From: Saprospiraceae bacterium
GTDB taxonomy: Bacteria; Bacteroidota; Bacteroidia; Chitinophagales; Saprospiraceae
NCBI GenBank assembly: GCA_013214355.1
Contig: JABSSL010000118.1
Location: 1 to 35,022 of the forward strand
Length of the DNA stretch: 35,022 bases
Direction: 5' to 3'
Both the position numbers and the translations under genes were made by a program. How positions within the stretch are numbered: the first letter of the stretch is position 1; each line of letters opens with the position of its first letter. Positions 7,402 through 15,624 of this stretch are shown piece by piece. The notes under the pieces are model-generated. The model ran no database searches, was not told the origin of the DNA, and worked only from the letters and a program-made list of their open reading frames with translations.

Positions 7402-9696
7402 TTAAGCTAGCGCTTCTTCTAAGACCTTCTCCAACTTTACCCGGACATTTTTATGATAAGGGGTCTTGGCTAATGGGTCACAGTAAGTGGCAGCAGTAAG
7501 CACATTGGGCATGGCACCCACTTCCCTGTAGCTTTGGTTCTTACCGTAATTTAGGCCATGACCATGAGGCATGGAGATTACGCCGGACCGCACCTCGTCC
7601 GTGATGGTGACTACTATCTTTATGGAGCCGGTAGGGCTGGTCAATTGTACTGCATCTCCTTCCTTAAGCTCATGCAGAGCCGCGTCAGCAGGGTTTACCT
7701 TCAAAGCTCCTTCCTTGTCCGTTTTTGCCCATTCCAAGTTCCTGATCACCGCATTGGCATTATAGGTACGTCGTTCTCCGGCAATGAGATTGAAGGGATA
7801 TTCCTTTTCAAGAGCAGCTTGGTTCTCTAAGACCTCTGGTAGCTTTAACAACCAATCCTCTAAGAGTTCGGGAATGTACAAGTTCACCTTTTTGTCTGGC
7901 GTCTTCATAAGGTCCCAGACCTTGCTGTAGTCATGTTTACTGACCTTAATTCCAGAAGGACTATTTAGGATCTTATCAAAGATGATATTACCAAGTTCAG
8001 CCCCTTTCCCTTCAATCCCCGCATTGCGGATGGCCTCGGGGTACTTACTGGCATACAATTGAGCAGCAAACCAGACGAAGGCAGCGCTATCCGCTCCTTC
8101 GGGAAGCGTCTTACCTAGGGTATCTCGCAAAACAACCGCCGAAAATTGTCGTAATTCTGGATGTTGCATGGAGGCTTGCATGAAGGCCCCTTGGAAGATG
8201 CCTCGCCCTGGATTCTCCTTGTCCTTTTGTGCGGCTTCTCGAAGCTCTGTCAAGTCTACATCCAAGGCACCCATCGCTTTGATCAGTCGAGTATAGATTT
8301 CTGGCTCACTTAAGGTTCCCTCCAAGGGTGGGAAGATTGGTTTACGAAGGTGGTAGAAGTTCTCCGTAAAGAAGGCTGACTCGTACTTCTCAAACTGATT
8401 GGAAGCGGGCAAGACGTACTGAGCTTCGCGAGCAGTTTCCGTCATAGCTACATCTATCACTACCATCAAGTCCAGCTTTTTATAAGCTTTAATCTGTGCT
8501 TGCGTATCCGCCCAGTTCAGTACGGGGTTGCAGCTGTCTACTACCAGTGCTCTAAGCCGCTCTGGGTGGTCGGTGTCAATTTCTAAGGAGAGAACATTGG
8601 GTGGATAAACCTTGGCAATTTCTCTGGCTTTAGTCACCTTGGTGGTCATTCCCCCTTCACCCAGATCTCTAGAGTGGCCGATAAGCGGAATAAACCAAGT
8701 AACTAGATGGTTGGTGCCTTGCTTATTGAAGTTTCCAGTGATAAGAAAAAGTAGCCGTTTGAGGTAGGCATTTAAGGTGCTATTGAGGCTCATTTCAATA
8801 CCGAGATCAGAGCGAATAGCCACGCTCTTGGCAGCTGCCATTTTCCGGGTCACTTCTAGCACCAATTCATAAGGGACCCCCGCGATTTCTGTATACTCCT
8901 TGACGGGTATATCCATGAAGTACGGCATGACTGCTTCAAAGCCATTGGTGTGCGCGGCAATGAAGTCCTTGTCTTCTAGGCCTTCTTGCACGATGATTCC
9001 TAGCATAGCCGACATTAACCAAGCGTCCCGTCCGGGCTTCACTTGTAGCCAATAATCTGCTTTTTTGGCAGTTTCCGTCTCTCGCGGATCAATCACAACC
9101 AATGTTCGGTTCTTATCACGGGCAATTTCTCCAATCACTCGTCTAGCTCTAGCCATTCCATGGGCTTGCATCGGGTTTGCTCCAATGACTACCCCAAATT
9201 CTGCCTCATCAATAGGTTCGCCGTAGGCCACATTTTGTCGGCCGAATAGTTTACCATGTACCCAAAAATTACCCGTCTTTTCTTGCGCAATGGAGGAGTA
9301 AATGTAAGGGGTTCCGCAGGTTTTTCGGAATGCAGCAGCATACATCTGTGCCATATGATTACCCTGTCCACCTCCACCTGCATAGGCAATGCTAGTACCC
9401 CCATGCGTATCCCGAATTTTTACCAGTTTATCGGCAATTTCTTGGATAGCGGTGTCCCAAGAGATGGCTTCGAAGGAACCATCTTCTTTCTTGCGGAGCG
9501 GCGTGGTCAGTCTTTCTTGATCTTGGTAATAATTAAGGCGGGTAGCTTTTTGGCAGATGTAACCCTGTGAGGTGGGGTGATCTTTATCCCCGGTGATCTT
9601 GACAATCTTTTGGGTTTCATTATCGACTTCAATATCGATGCCGCAATTGATTGAGCAAAGAATGCAGGCTGACTTATGGACAGTGGTGGTGGACAT
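7402..9696 (-). CDS. Single-subunit molybdopterin oxidoreductase with N-terminal [4Fe-4S] site (formate dehydrogenase/nitrate reductase superfamily)
   Basis: The start is placed at 9696 (MSTTTVHKSACILC), giving 764 residues; an ATG eight codons earlier (9720) would overlap the upstream stop. Cys11, Cys14, Cys18 and Cys48 form the N-terminal [4Fe-4S] cluster motif. The body has the molybdopterin fold (ISWDTAIQEIADKL, TLVVIDPRETETAKKADYWL, WADTQAQIKAY), and the last 110 residues form the dinucleotide-binding domain (FNLIAGERRTYNANAVIRNLEW, PHGHGLNYGK). No selenocysteine codon or obvious Cys is visible where formate dehydrogenases place the Mo ligand (near GTPYIYSSIAQEK), so the substrate is open. 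There is no Tat signal, so it is cytoplasmic. The DUF7009-like gene upstream is 17 bases away, so the two are one operon. Confidence 0.85.
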   Translation of the reverse strand: MSTTTVHKSACILCSINCGIDIEVDNETQKIVKITGDKDHPTSQGYICQKATRLNYYQDQERLTTPLRKKEDGSFEAISWDTAIQEIADKLVKIRDTHGGTSIAYAGGGGQGNHMAQMYAAAFRKTCGTPYIYSSIAQEKTGNFWVHGKLFGRQNVAYGEPIDEAEFGVVIGANPMQAHGMARARRVIGEIARDKNRTLVVIDPRETETAKKADYWLQVKPGRDAWLMSAMLGIIVQEGLEDKDFIAAHTNGFEAVMPYFMDIPVKEYTEIAGVPYELVLEVTRKMAAAKSVAIRSDLGIEMSLNSTLNAYLKRLLFLITGNFNKQGTNHLVTWFIPLIGHSRDLGEGGMTTKVTKAREIAKVYPPNVLSLEIDTDHPERLRALVVDSCNPVLNWADTQAQIKAYKKLDLMVVIDVAMTETAREAQYVLPASNQFEKYESAFFTENFYHLRKPIFPPLEGTLSEPEIYTRLIKAMGALDVDLTELREAAQKDKENPGRGIFQGAFMQASMQHPELRQFSAVVLRDTLGKTLPEGADSAAFVWFAAQLYASKYPEAIRNAGIEGKGAELGNIIFDKILNSPSGIKVSKHDYSKVWDLMKTPDKKVNLYIPELLEDWLLKLPEVLENQAALEKEYPFNLIAGERRTYNANAVIRNLEWAKTDKEGALKVNPADAALHELKEGDAVQLTSPTGSIKIVVTITDEVRSGVISMPHGHGLNYGKNQSYREVGAMPNVLTAATYCDPLAKTPYHKNVRVKLEKVLEEALA

Positions 9697-9713
9697 AAAA
9701 ACAGGTTTTTCGA

Positions 9714-10097
9714 TTAACAAGCTTCAGGTGATTCAGGAGCTAACTCCCAAAATGTATCTGATTTATCTTCTTCTGGCCTATCCAGGCAAGGAAAGTCTTT
9801 TTCGATTAACAGATGTAATTCTTCTCCTTCCGGAACAGGAATACGCTTCTCTATTCCGACCTGGTTGGAATTAATCCAGGTATTTGCTTCCTTATTGGGG
9901 ATGGACACCCGGAGAAAGGTATCTGCCAGTGAAGCTGTCACCCCCTCTGCTTGCTCATCGATCTCCAAAGCAAATCGAAGAAGTGTACCTAACGGAAATC
10001 GGATACGCTCCACCACTTGCCCCTCTGCTTTTAGCTCCTCTATTTCTGACTTGCGAATACGGATGCGGATGCTATTATGGGTAGTTCGAAGTTTCAT
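9714..10097 (-). CDS. Small conserved protein paired with the molybdopterin oxidoreductase (DUF7009-like)
   Basis: A 127-residue cytoplasmic protein starting MKLRTTHNSIRIRIRKSEIEEL. It is rich in beta strands and charged residues and carries only two cysteines, one at the very C-terminus. The opening NSIR(I/L)R(I/L)...SEIE pattern is one I associate with a domain of unknown function (DUF7009) found next to molybdopterin oxidoreductases; this assignment is from memory and should be checked. It is the first gene of the leftward redox unit and sits directly opposite the TetR gene, so it is the probable TetR target. A role as chaperone or assembly factor for the enzyme is inference from the pairing only. 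Confidence 0.6.
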   Translation of the reverse strand: MKLRTTHNSIRIRIRKSEIEELKAEGQVVERIRFPLGTLLRFALEIDEQAEGVTASLADTFLRVSIPNKEANTWINSNQVGIEKRIPVPEGEELHLLIEKDFPCLDRPEEDKSDTFWELAPESPEAC

Positions 10098-10110
10098 GTA
10101 AAAGTCATTT

Positions 10111-10130
10111 AAGAGAGTATTTACTCTTTA
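10111..10130. promoter_or_regulatory. Operator-like palindrome 1 between DUF7009-like gene and TetR gene
   Basis: AGAGTA-TT-TACTCT (10114-10127) is a perfect 6+6 inverted repeat. The surrounding 20 bases match a second site at 10150-10169 at 14 of 20 positions. Both lie in the 101-base divergent promoter region, which is where a TetR dimer would normally bind. Confidence 0.5.
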
Positions 10131-10149
10131 AAAATACGCTAAGGCGATT

Positions 10150-10169
10150 AAGAGAGCAAATACTTTCTT
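10150..10169. promoter_or_regulatory. Operator-like palindrome 2 upstream of TetR gene
   Basis: AAGAGAGCAAATACTTTCTT is an imperfect dyad (7 of 10 base pairs) with the same AAGAGAG...TACT layout as the site at 10111-10130. The two centres are 39 bases apart. It lies about 30 bases before the TetR start codon and could serve autoregulation. Confidence 0.45.
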
Positions 10170-10198
10170 ATTTTTACGAGAAATATTATCCGAGTTTA

Positions 10199-10804
10199 AT
10201 GAAAAGGAATACGCGCAACGCGGCTAAAACGAAACAGGAGATTATTGAAAAGTCGGCTCCTATATTTAATGTCTACGGATATGCAGGGACTAAGATGCAG
10301 ATGCTGGTAGATGCTACCGGCTATCAGATGGGAGGGATATATAGGCATTTCGAAACTAAGATGGACCTGGCTAAGGAAGTTTTTCGATATAATTTCGAGG
10401 TACTTGTAAAAAGCAATCTGGATTTAAAGCCGGAATTATCTCCTAAGGAAAAGTTGCTGCAAATTATCGATAACTACCAAGCGATGGTGGTGAGGCCCAA
10501 AGTTGTCGGTGGTTGCCCCATTTTGAATACCAGTACGGAGGTCGATGATACTGATGTAGACCTTAGTATGCTGACCAAGTCCTTTATCCAGGAGATTATC
10601 GGTGAAATCGAGCTAATCTTGGCAGAAGGTAAAAAAGTAGGAAGTTTTCGAACTGACTTTGACCCAAAAGAGGAGGCCGTGTATCTATTTGCGTCATTTG
10701 AAGGGGCTATTCTTTTAGCAAAATCACTCCGGAAGCTGAGTCCGGTACTGATCGTGTTTGGGAAAATCCGTGAATACCTGGCGGAAAAAGTATTCTTAGC
10801 CTAG
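10199..10804 (+). CDS. TetR/AcrR family transcriptional regulator
   Basis: A 201-residue regulator with the TetR helix-turn-helix at about residues 13-60 (FNVYGYAGTKMQMLVDATGYQMGGIYRHFETKMDLAKEV). It has an all-helical ligand domain whose centre contains VVGGCPILNTSTEVDDTD. That GGCP-N-x-x-x-E pattern marks the TetR C-terminal subtype of YxaF/LmrA-like repressors. The gene diverges from the molybdopterin oxidoreductase operon, with two matching dyads between them, so it probably represses that operon and itself. The effector is unknown. It ends 20 bases before the convergent gene at 10824. Confidence 0.87.
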   Translation: MKRNTRNAAKTKQEIIEKSAPIFNVYGYAGTKMQMLVDATGYQMGGIYRHFETKMDLAKEVFRYNFEVLVKSNLDLKPELSPKEKLLQIIDNYQAMVVRPKVVGGCPILNTSTEVDDTDVDLSMLTKSFIQEIIGEIELILAEGKKVGSFRTDFDPKEEAVYLFASFEGAILLAKSLRKLSPVLIVFGKIREYLAEKVFLA

Positions 10805-10823
10805 CGCAGCATAAGTTTGCCCG

Positions 10824-11453
10824 TTACTGCTGGCGTAAAATCTGCCCTCCTTTAAGCGTGTAATGCAGAGGCCCGTTCCAACGTTCAAGCTTTCCCTCAC
10901 CCCAGATTTCATATTCCAGGTCCGGCAATAGGATGTCAAGCTGACCGACTTCTTTTTCGAATACTTGTAGGCTTTCCAAAGGAGCATCATTGTAGTCGTC
11001 TTCCCCACCTTGGGCAAGAGCAGGAATGGCTCCATAGAACTTCAAAATCCGATTTTTCAGTCCGAATACCTTAATGGAAATATCTCCATCTTCCATACCA
11101 AATACAGCTAGGATATAGTGGAGGCCTTTTTCCTTGCTTCGATAAAACTTGGAGTGGACAATATAGCCTTCTTCGCCCTCTTCACAGCTTCTTCTAAGGA
11201 TCGTATTCTCCCCCTGCTGGACCACGATATAGTTTCCTGCTTTTCCCCAGGCTAGGATCCAATGGAGGTTACTGTCAATGCTGCATTGCCCCACGACGCT
11301 TAAGCTATCTAGAGTAGGAGGTGTCTTGGATGGAGAGCAGCCGATTTCCTGTAAGAGCGTAGGTGCTTGCGCTGATAAGCCTAAGTCAAAGTATAATACA
11401 AAAAAGGCAATGGCAGGAATGACAGTGAATCGGTTCATATATATGGTTTTCAT
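10824..11453 (-). CDS. Secreted protein of unknown function, translationally coupled to the esterase-like gene
   Basis: The 209-residue product has an N-terminal signal peptide (hydrophobic run VIPAIAFFVLYFDLGLSAQA) and predicted export. The mature part is beta-rich with two or three cysteines (EIGCSPS, GQCSID, RRSCEEG) and repeated strand-turn units (NLHWILAWGKAGNYIVVQ, LHYILAVFGMEDGDISIKVFGL). I do not recognise the family. The ATG at 11453 overlaps the TGA of the upstream gene as ATGA, so translation is likely coupled. A second ATG five codons in (11438) would also give a good signal peptide. The product is probably periplasmic or on the cell surface. Confidence 0.65.
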   Translation of the reverse strand: MKTIYMNRFTVIPAIAFFVLYFDLGLSAQAPTLLQEIGCSPSKTPPTLDSLSVVGQCSIDSNLHWILAWGKAGNYIVVQQGENTILRRSCEEGEEGYIVHSKFYRSKEKGLHYILAVFGMEDGDISIKVFGLKNRILKFYGAIPALAQGGEDDYNDAPLESLQVFEKEVGQLDILLPDLEYEIWGEGKLERWNGPLHYTLKGGQILRQQ

Positions 11454-12601
11454 TTGCGTTTAAGTTTGTTCAAGCCTTTGATTGTTCCGCAAATTATCAA
11501 AGCATCATGTTCATCAGCAAATGGCATCTCAGAGCCTTTGAGAAGGTTGTGCTGATTCATCCAATAGACTTTTGAGGATTTTAAATTTAACTCCTTTCTG
11601 ATGGATTTATCCAAGCGTTTTCTGGCCTTTATGCCTACCGAGAAAATGGATTTGCTCGTCTTCTCCATGAGATGCTCGACTAGAGATCTATTGGACTGCC
11701 AAGCCGATCCGTTAGCCTCCCATTTCGCATTTTTTGATAAATGGATATCGGCTCCCCAGAGCATGTATTTATTATGATTTGGAGCCCATTGTGTCATCAA
11801 CCATTGCGTGTTTTCTGCCATAATTGAATCTCGGAATTGATGTTTTTCTTGATAGGTGGGCAGCTGCATAAGATCCAACAGATGGATGCGATTGGCTAGA
11901 CATTGTAAGGTAAATTGATAGCGTATTTCACTCGTGGGCAAAGATTCAAAAATTAGCTCCCTGTGAACAGCGAAAGAATCCCGCATCCTTACATAGGCAG
12001 TTCTGATGTTATTTGCTTTCTGTTGAGGTAAATAAGTACCTCTATAGGCTTTACCAATTGCGGGCTCCCAATTACTTCTTAGCTCCACAAAGGAAGAATC
12101 TACTTTTCGCATTTCTTCGGCATAGGCAGCATTAAGTCTTTTAAGTTTTCGATGTAAGTAGCGAGAAAAACGAAAAGACTTTGGCCCTTTCAGGTCACAA
12201 CCCCAAAACCAAAGAAAATTTCCATCGGACCATTCCGCAGTCTGGTACCGGAAAAGCGCTAGCGTGGATTTTGTCTGCCAAATGGTATATAGCGCTTCTT
12301 CTAAATGTTCGCGATCGTTCAACTGTTCTTCGTAAGCCATAAAGGAATTGACAAATCCAGATTCAAAGATCAGGACTTTAAAGTCTCCCTTTTGGTGTAG
12401 ATGCTTGATCAGTTCAAGTTTGACTTCCAGGAAGGTTTCTACCCAGTGTGACTCTTCGCCTAAACAAAGAATATCATACTGACTGATTTCCGCTGCGATC
12501 TGCGACCATGCAGGCTGATCTTTCTGAATGTCGTTAATGATTTGAGTATAGCTGATTTTAGCGGTGCAGGATAGTATAAAGAAGATAGCAATTTTTCGCA
12601 T
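11450..12601 (-). CDS. Erythromycin esterase-like (Ere/TiaB fold) exported protein
   Basis: The start at 12601 gives a clear signal peptide (MRKIAIFFILSCTAKISYTQ), and the mature protein of about 360 residues follows. Landmarks of the erythromycin-esterase family are in order: ILCLGEESHWVETFLEVKLELI (Glu and His of the active site), FKVLIFESGF (second Glu), RDSIMAENTQWLM, and WGADIHLSKN (the conserved GxxxH region). Ere enzymes hydrolyse the macrolide lactone, but many chromosomal relatives have unknown substrates. Here the protein is exported, unlike EreA/EreB, which argues against a simple resistance role. It is the first gene of a coupled pair with 10824-11453. Confidence 0.72.
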   Translation of the reverse strand: MRKIAIFFILSCTAKISYTQIINDIQKDQPAWSQIAAEISQYDILCLGEESHWVETFLEVKLELIKHLHQKGDFKVLIFESGFVNSFMAYEEQLNDREHLEEALYTIWQTKSTLALFRYQTAEWSDGNFLWFWGCDLKGPKSFRFSRYLHRKLKRLNAAYAEEMRKVDSSFVELRSNWEPAIGKAYRGTYLPQQKANNIRTAYVRMRDSFAVHRELIFESLPTSEIRYQFTLQCLANRIHLLDLMQLPTYQEKHQFRDSIMAENTQWLMTQWAPNHNKYMLWGADIHLSKNAKWEANGSAWQSNRSLVEHLMEKTSKSIFSVGIKARKRLDKSIRKELNLKSSKVYWMNQHNLLKGSEMPFADEHDALIICGTIKGLNKLKRK

Positions 12602-12738
12602 GAATAATCTGTATTTCCAAGTATTTAGGGGGGGTAGAAATAACATAGGGCTTTGTGTGGCAATTAAGAAATCATGTGCTATCTAATGGGTAACGCTTGG
12701 GACGCTGGTTTTTTCAAATCCATAGTCTCGTCGCGATC

Positions 12739-13572
12739 CTACTCTAGCTTTATCTCTCCCATGGCCATCCGATTACAGTCCAGCAGTACAGACTGCAATT
12801 CATGCCCCTCACTTCTAAGCGGATCCAGTGCTTTAACGAGTTTCGTTCTCAATTCGAATAACTTCTGCTTATCGTGCTGTGCAGCCTCACGAACGAAGCG
12901 AATCTTCATTTTGGCCTCTTGTTGATTTTGTTTTGGGTTAAACCAGCCATTCAATTCCGAGCACTGGTGGCAAATCCCATTCTTATTTACTAAGGCACAG
13001 CGCTGGTCAAAGATCTCAGTCATGGAAGATCGCGCCTTTTGCAGGAAGTACTTCACTTGCCCTTCGGACTTATCGAGAATAATCATGATTTCCTTTACGG
13101 AAAAGTCATAAATATCTTTCAGCAAAAGTACCATCTGATTTTCAATCGGAAGATTTTTACCGATACAGGTGAAGCAGGTATCGATATGTTCTTTGATCTC
13201 ATAGCGGCCAAAGATTGAAGTATGGGCCGTGTGTTCTAAACGTCCGATTAGTTTTGGATTGGACAGGACGATGTCCTTCGCCTGTTGTGATACATCGGGT
13301 GTCCATCTTTTGCGTTTATACATTGCATTGTGAGCGAGGTTGGAGGCAATTTGGAACACCCAGGTTTTGAGGCTGGCCTCTCCCCTAAAGCTAGCCAGTT
13401 TATCAAACGCTCGAATGAAAGTGTCATGCGCAATATCTTCCGCATCTGCCCGGCTAGCCAAGAGTCGGAAGAGATAAGATTTTAATTGGTCTTGAAAAGC
13501 GATAAACAAAGATTGGAAGGCGTGAATATCTCCTGCTTTTGCTTTATCTAGGTTTCGTTGATATGAGTTCAT
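12739..13572 (-). CDS. ECF sigma-70 factor with cysteine-rich C-terminal extension
   Basis: Region 2 (about residues 15-90: LYRLLA-type LKSYLFRLLASRADAEDIAHDTFIRAFDKL, then SFRGEASLKTWVFQIASNLA) and region 4 (about 140-185: FSVKEIMIILDKSEGQVKYFLQKAR) are complete, so this is a working ECF sigma. After region 4 there are about 90 extra residues, with Cys192, Cys201 and Cys204 in RCALVNKNGICHQCSELNG, and a further CxxC (133/136) in the linker between regions 2 and 4. I have seen this arrangement in Bacteroidota sigma factors. It could bind zinc or sense redox state, but this is inference. No anti-sigma gene sits next to it. A strong hairpin lies just before the start codon. Confidence 0.83.
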   Translation of the reverse strand: MNSYQRNLDKAKAGDIHAFQSLFIAFQDQLKSYLFRLLASRADAEDIAHDTFIRAFDKLASFRGEASLKTWVFQIASNLAHNAMYKRKRWTPDVSQQAKDIVLSNPKLIGRLEHTAHTSIFGRYEIKEHIDTCFTCIGKNLPIENQMVLLLKDIYDFSVKEIMIILDKSEGQVKYFLQKARSSMTEIFDQRCALVNKNGICHQCSELNGWFNPKQNQQEAKMKIRFVREAAQHDKQKLFELRTKLVKALDPLRSEGHELQSVLLDCNRMAMGEIKLE

Positions 13573-13587
13573 CTGTCAAGATTGCAT

Positions 13588-13612
13588 GGGTACACCCCTG
13601 GGGAGTGTACCC
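13588..13612 (-). promoter_or_regulatory. Strong hairpin in the sigma factor leader
   Basis: GGGTACAC (13588-13595) pairs exactly with GTGTACCC (13605-13612), and a CCC/GGG inner stem can extend it. It sits 15 bases upstream of the sigma start codon and just after the stop of the gene at 13620. There is no U tract. It may be a terminator or processing site for the upstream gene, or a structure that modulates sigma translation. Confidence 0.4.
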
Positions 13613-13619
13613 GAGGTGT

Positions 13620-14006
13620 TTAATTTAACCAAGCTTTGGCTGCTTCGATGGAGGAAAAGTTTCTCAGTGCGAATTTTCCTTCCGTTTTCTCAATTTCCTT
13701 GGCATGCTCCAATGCTGCTTCCGGCATGATGTAAGCTACTTTTTGAATCCCTAGTTTGTAGTAGCGAGGATAATGTTCATTCTTCTGCCAAATTGGAAAT
13801 TCTAGTGGTAAACTCAGTTGGAAGTTACGAACATCAATGATAATCTGTTTGGCTTGGTATTCGAAGCCATAACCGATGAAGTTAGAACAGGCTTCTTGAA
13901 AATCTTCATAGGTCATTTTGCTATGGCCTTCTTCCCAGCGGAATTGAATGGCTTGTAATGTTGACTGATAACTGAGACTGTAGAATCTGTTTCGAAAGAT
14001 GTACAT
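13620..14006 (-). CDS. Small protein resembling SpoIIAA/STAS-like fold, unknown function
   Basis: A 128-residue cytoplasmic protein. The layout is strand-helix with a central hydrophobic strand followed by Asp (AKQIIIDVRNFQLSLPLEFPIWQKNEHYPRYYKLGIQKVAYIMP) and a C-terminal EAAKAWL helix. This resembles STAS/SpoIIAA-like single-domain proteins of Bacteroidota, but no catalytic or phosphorylation motif is clear. It is followed by the sigma factor gene 47 bases downstream, so both could belong to one stress circuit (inference). It starts at the first ATG. Confidence 0.6.
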   Translation of the reverse strand: MYIFRNRFYSLSYQSTLQAIQFRWEEGHSKMTYEDFQEACSNFIGYGFEYQAKQIIIDVRNFQLSLPLEFPIWQKNEHYPRYYKLGIQKVAYIMPEAALEHAKEIEKTEGKFALRNFSSIEAAKAWLN

Positions 14007-14030
14007 GCTATGCTTTTTTGAGGTTGGTAA

Positions 14031-14642
14031 TTATTGTTTACTTACCGGCGCTGTTAAGGTCGTTGGCCGGCGATCTGCCGTACACATGTTATTGTCGGGG
14101 GGACGAACTCCGAAGTATAGCAGCCCCTCCGCATCTAAAGCAAGCAGATCGTGGTCTTCATCACAGACTTCCACCGCTGCCCATAGCGCACAGCCAGCTT
14201 CGGATATGTCCTTTTCCTTATCTAGTTCCAACTGGCAATTGCCAAAACCGAAGGCTTCAATCAAATCTGTGTTATCCGTAAGTAAAGTCAAGAATTTCTT
14301 TTCTTCCCGGAATAAGGCATTGTAAGTGTTGGGTACAAGAGTTGATCTGTCGAGCACTTGATAAGTACCGTAAGTCCGAAATTGAAATACCTTTTGGTGT
14401 AGTTCAGGATCAAGACCGAGTGTAAATTCAAGCGTCCATTTACTATTGTCGAAAGTGAAGATGCGTTGTCCAAAGGCCTGACCATAACTGTATGGAACCA
14501 GGTCTAGATAAGTACCAGATAACTGTTCCAATTGCTCTTTCATGGAAGGTTCGGTAGCGTTGGTCTTAGTCATCGAGCAAGCAAGTACAGCAAGGGACAA
14601 AGTTCCTCCAATGAGGATAGCAAAAGCTTTACGTTTTTTCAT
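14031..14642 (-). CDS. Lipoprotein of unknown function
   Basis: The start at 14642 (MKKRKAFAILIGGTLSLAVLAC) gives a basic n-region, a hydrophobic core and a lipobox ending in Cys22. The mature protein of about 180 residues has beta-rich text (SKWTLEFTLGLDPELHQKVFQFRTYGTYQVLD) and five further cysteines (GNCQLE, AGCALW, EVCDED, NMCTAD). The family is not recognised. It is probably on the inner or outer membrane facing the periplasm. The gene at 13620 follows 24 bases downstream. Confidence 0.62.
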   Translation of the reverse strand: MKKRKAFAILIGGTLSLAVLACSMTKTNATEPSMKEQLEQLSGTYLDLVPYSYGQAFGQRIFTFDNSKWTLEFTLGLDPELHQKVFQFRTYGTYQVLDRSTLVPNTYNALFREEKKFLTLLTDNTDLIEAFGFGNCQLELDKEKDISEAGCALWAAVEVCDEDHDLLALDAEGLLYFGVRPPDNNMCTADRRPTTLTAPVSKQ

Positions 14643-14754
14643 TTTCAGCATTTTTTAATGATCAAAAGCATTGAATTTTGCACTCTGACCATTGAGGTAG
14701 CTGAAACGGATGAAAAATGATCAACTTTTTTTCTTCTAACCTATTTTTTTGGAT

Positions 14755-15624
14755 CTAAACCTGTAGATATGGCGTCCTTTGGATGCTTGTTCGCTTCCCC
14801 TTATGCATTTTAGGCGTATCAATTTTCATTTGATACTCATAGCAATCTAGCAGATCTGTGCCGGGGCAAAACTGGTAATGTCTGTGGTGTAAGGTGATGT
14901 CTTCATATTCTTCAAAGTCAAATTCACCATTGAGGAATTTTGATCCAATCTGTTCGAAATCTTGCCGGGTCTGGGTAGAAACGGTGTCGATTCCGCTTAA
15001 TGTTTGGATGACGTATCCCTGCACCTCTCTGTTGTAGGCCTGCAGAATGTTCATTTCTCCCAAACTGAGACCTGTTCTTTTGAGCAGCCGGTTGGTCCAT
15101 TTCTGGAGGAGGGAAGAGGGTTTGGAGAGATCCTCTATTATCTCCTCCCGTTTTTCCATCCCGTAAAAGGTATGGATATCCCTTACGTCCAATAGTAGGT
15201 ACTTTTCCAGTTGCTTTTTACTCTCCGAGATATGTGATAAATGCCATTGTAAATCCTCTAAGTCCTCCCTATTTGTTATTTCGTTGGTGGCAGCAGCGCT
15301 CACCTCTTCAATTTCTTGCCGCAAGCTTTCCGTATTCAATAGGTGCTCGATTTGAAAGGACTCATTTACGGCATAGTAGAGTGAACGGGGGCGACCATAG
15401 AGCGGACTACTCAGATCAAATTCACTTAAAAACTTTAGGCTTGATAAAATGCCTTTGGGGTAATGGGCTTCGATAATATTATGTTCCAGCAGTCGGAGTA
15501 CGAGCTGATACGACCTTTCAAATTGCGGACCGTGGTTGTGCACAAAGTCTAGATACTCCTGCCGATGAATCTGGTAGAAGATATCTTCGCCGATCTGCCA
15601 CTTTGGGAGGAGAGTACTGGTCAT
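14755..15624 (-). CDS. Unknown cytoplasmic helical protein (289 aa)
   Basis: I do not recognise it. The protein has no signal peptide or transmembrane segment. It contains long helical segments with Glu/Lys/Leu content (LRQEIEEVSAAATNEITNREDLEDLQWHLSHISESKKQLEKYLLL) that may form a coiled coil or helical bundle. The N-terminal third (DIFYQIHRQEYLDFVHNHGPQFERSYQLVLRLLEHNII) might be a winged-helix-like domain. The end is basic and low complexity (KMHKGKRTSIQRTPYLQV). The frame is uninterrupted over 870 bases with no gene opposite. It is followed 112 bases later by the lipoprotein gene in the same direction. Confidence 0.55.
   Translation of the reverse strand: MTSTLLPKWQIGEDIFYQIHRQEYLDFVHNHGPQFERSYQLVLRLLEHNIIEAHYPKGILSSLKFLSEFDLSSPLYGRPRSLYYAVNESFQIEHLLNTESLRQEIEEVSAAATNEITNREDLEDLQWHLSHISESKKQLEKYLLLDVRDIHTFYGMEKREEIIEDLSKPSSLLQKWTNRLLKRTGLSLGEMNILQAYNREVQGYVIQTLSGIDTVSTQTRQDFEQIGSKFLNGEFDFEEYEDITLHHRHYQFCPGTDLLDCYEYQMKIDTPKMHKGKRTSIQRTPYLQV

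Noticed and set aside
11450-12601. Macrolide resistance gene
   Set aside because: The family match is clear, but the protein is exported and similar proteins in environmental bacteria have no shown resistance role.
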